Source: CAVSUZ01 sp963791885
Lineage (GTDB): Bacteria > Pseudomonadota > Alphaproteobacteria > Acetobacterales > Acetobacteraceae
DNA length: 64,000 nucleotides
Direction of reading: 5' to 3'
Assembly: GCA_963791885.1 (NCBI GenBank)
Contig: CAWBUL010000005.1
Location: 372,001 to 436,000, forward strand
Shown: positions 62,632-64,000 of the stretch, one piece after another
Numbering within the stretch: the first letter of the stretch is position 1
Layout of the letters: every line of letters begins with the position of its first letter
Notes under the pieces: model-generated
Seen by the model: the letters and a program-made list of their open reading frames with translations, nothing else
Databases searched by the model: none
What the model was told of the DNA's origin: nothing
Translations under genes and position numbers: made by a program

Positions 62632-62964
62632 TCAGGCATCCGATCGCAGACACAGTGCGCCGCTGGGCAGCGAAGCCACGCCGGACGCTGAATAGCCACG
62701 CGGTTTCGGAGCCGACGCCTTTGCCACGATCCGGATCACCCGTGCCTGGACCTTGATCGCATGCTCCAGCAATTTCGCATTCGCCTCCGCTGCGTCTCTG
62801 ATCCGGCGCAGTATCGGCTCGGCGGGCTTGATGCCGGAGAAAGCGGTCAGCGCGCCGGCTTTCTCGTGCAGCAGAGCCGCCGCGCGTTTGAGGTCCATCG
62901 CACGCAGCGCTGCGTTTTCCTGATTCAAAACATGCTCGAGCCGGGTTGCTAAGTCCTGGGTCAT
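62632..62964 (-). CDS. FlgN-like flagellar chaperone
   Basis: Small helical protein: MTQDLATRLEHVLNQENAAL, then AALLHEKAGALTAFSGIKPA and RIRDAAEANAKLLEHAIKVQ, which has the three-helix pattern of FlgN-type export chaperones for hook-associated proteins. 110 residues. It is immediately after flgJ, overlapping by four bases, and FlgN-like genes often occupy this place in alphaproteobacteria. Sequence similarity among FlgN proteins is weak, so the call leans on context. Confidence 0.65.
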   Translation of the reverse strand: MTQDLATRLEHVLNQENAALRAMDLKRAAALLHEKAGALTAFSGIKPAEPILRRIRDAAEANAKLLEHAIKVQARVIRIVAKASAPKPRGYSASGVASLPSGALCLRSDA

Positions 62965-63251
62965 GACGCGTGTTTCTCCTGTGCGCGTAAAAGGGCTTGG
63001 TAGATCGGCCCCGCGAGGCCCAAGCCGCCGCGCTCTTCCATCGCGCGGCCGATGGCCTGGATCATCACCGGCTTGAATGCGTTCGCGGTGTCGCCACCAC
63101 TGAAAGGGCCAGAGTCGGAGACGGTGTCGAACATCGGCTGTAGCAGCTCGCCGATGGCCATGGCCTCGAAATCCTGTGCGGACTTCCACAGTTTCGCGGC
63201 TTTGGCCGGCGGCAGGTCGGAGGGCGGCGGTCCGGCGGAAGGGATCTGCAT
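62961..63251 (-). CDS. flgJ: flagellar rod-binding protein (FlgJ N-terminal type)
   Basis: Rod-capping protein needed to assemble the flagellar rod in the periplasm. The 96-residue product has AKLWKSAQDFEAMAIGELLQ, PMFDTVSDSGPFSGGD and QAIGRAMEERGGLGLAGPIY, the conserved rod-binding core. As usual in alphaproteobacteria it lacks the C-terminal muramidase domain of enterobacterial FlgJ. It starts one base after the flgI stop (TGATG-type overlap), so it is in the flgI operon. Confidence 0.92.
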   Translation of the reverse strand: MQIPSAGPPPSDLPPAKAAKLWKSAQDFEAMAIGELLQPMFDTVSDSGPFSGGDTANAFKPVMIQAIGRAMEERGGLGLAGPIYQALLRAQEKHAS

Positions 63252-64000
63252 CAGCGCACCACCAGATCGGCTTGCAGTGCGCCGGCGGCCTTGATCGCCT
63301 GGAGGATGCTGATCAGGTCGCGCGGACCGACACCGAGGGCGTTCAGGCTGGCCACGAGGTCGCGCAAGGTGACGCTGCCCCGCACGATGCCAAGCTTGCG
63401 ATCGTGCTGGTCGTCCACCTGCACCTGGGTGCGCGGAACCACGGTGGTGGTGCCGTTGGAGAGCGGCGCCGGTTGGCTGACTTCCGGCGTTTCCGTCACG
63501 CGGACCGTCAGATTGCCCTGGGCGATGGCGACCGTGCTGATGCGGACATTGGCGCCCATAACGACGGTGCCGCTGGCCTCGTCGATTACGACGATGGCAG
63601 GGGTGTCCGGAATGATGCGCAGGTCGCCGATGGTGGTTAGCGCGCTGATCGGATCGTGACCGCTGAGGTTGACGGCGACTGTACGCGGATCGGTGGCGCG
63701 GGCGATGGAACCGAGCGCGCGATCGATCGCCTCAACCACACGATTGGCGGTGGTGAGGTCGGGATTGCGCAGGGCCAGATTGATCTCGTGCTTGGTATCC
63801 AGGCGGAACGGCACCTCGCGCTCCACGGTGGCGCCATTCGCGATGTGGCCGGAGGTAGGCACGCCGCGGGTCACGGAACTGGCGGCGCCGTGGGCGGCGA
63901 TAGCGCCGGTGGCGAGCGCGCCTTGCCCGACCGCGTAAACCTCACCGTCGGCGGCCAGCAGCGGCGTGACGAGCAGGGTGCCGCCGGTGAGGTCGGTAGC
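63251..64000 (-). CDS. flgI: flagellar P-ring protein FlgI, C-terminal part (runs off right edge)
   Basis: Forms the periplasmic P-ring that acts as a bushing for the flagellar rod. The visible C-terminal 249 residues read from TDLTGGTLLVTPLLAADGEV through TRGVPTSGHIANGATVEREV, IARATDPRTVAVNLSGHDPI and AIVVIDEASGTVVMGANVRI to the conserved end VASLNALGVGPRDLISILQA, AIKAAGALQADLVVR. The N-terminus with its signal peptide is beyond the window. More flagellar genes are expected to the right. Confidence 0.96.
   Translation of the reverse strand, partial: ATDLTGGTLLVTPLLAADGEVYAVGQGALATGAIAAHGAASSVTRGVPTSGHIANGATVEREVPFRLDTKHEINLALRNPDLTTANRVVEAIDRALGSIARATDPRTVAVNLSGHDPISALTTIGDLRIIPDTPAIVVIDEASGTVVMGANVRISTVAIAQGNLTVRVTETPEVSQPAPLSNGTTTVVPRTQVQVDDQHDRKLGIVRGSVTLRDLVASLNALGVGPRDLISILQAIKAAGALQADLVVR

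Overview
GC-rich alphaproteobacterial DNA, most likely Acetobacteraceae or another Rhodospirillales (inferred from gene content and overlapping operons; no rRNA or tRNA was found to fix it). The window has two unlike halves.

Bases 1 to about 33,236 are an accessory, defence-rich region full of broken genes. From the left: the N-terminal half of a compact type II-C-like Cas9 (minus strand, running off the edge) with a structured tracrRNA-like element beside its start; a run of tiny proteins; a decayed serine resolvase; a KAP-family P-loop NTPase; a broken SRAP/HMCES gene; an ICE/phage-type primase split by an IS630 element; then a co-directional minus-strand block (about 27.0 to 11.8 kb) with a helicase-nuclease fusion, a truncated YhaO-like phosphoesterase, a large nuclease-methyltransferase, a frameshifted SIR2 joined to the back half of a HerA ATPase, and a truncated TM0106-type nuclease-helicase. 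An IS3 element follows, cutting an hsdM fragment next to a class II Fic protein. Two members of one uncharacterised protein family lie on either side of this block, at 3.2 and 30.9 kb. Small proteins and remnants fill the rest up to a sharp junction at about 33,236.

Bases 33,236 to 64,000 look like ordinary chromosome: the tail of a siroheme sulfite/nitrite reductase with its flavoprotein and CysG (the reductase has lost its 5' half at the junction); an enoyl-CoA hydratase; a peptide/opine-type ABC transporter operon ending in a 2-hydroxyacid dehydrogenase, plus a solitary second copy of its binding protein 7 kb away; a WecG-type glycosyltransferase and outer-membrane barrel; gpsA and rlmJ; a ba3-like terminal oxidase with three multihaem cytochromes c; parE; a sugar acetyltransferase; a five-bladed tachylectin-like propeller protein with a putative metallopeptidase domain; and the flgI-flgJ-flgN end of a flagellar operon.

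Two cautions. Single-base indels break several otherwise well-conserved genes (sulfite reductase flavoprotein, ABC ATPase, oxidase subunit I, SIR2, others), so some 'pseudogenes' may be sequencing error. The large losses (YhaO C-terminus, HerA N-terminus, helicase motor, primase split, hsdM, reductase N-terminus) are not explained that way and show repeated deletion and IS activity in the island.
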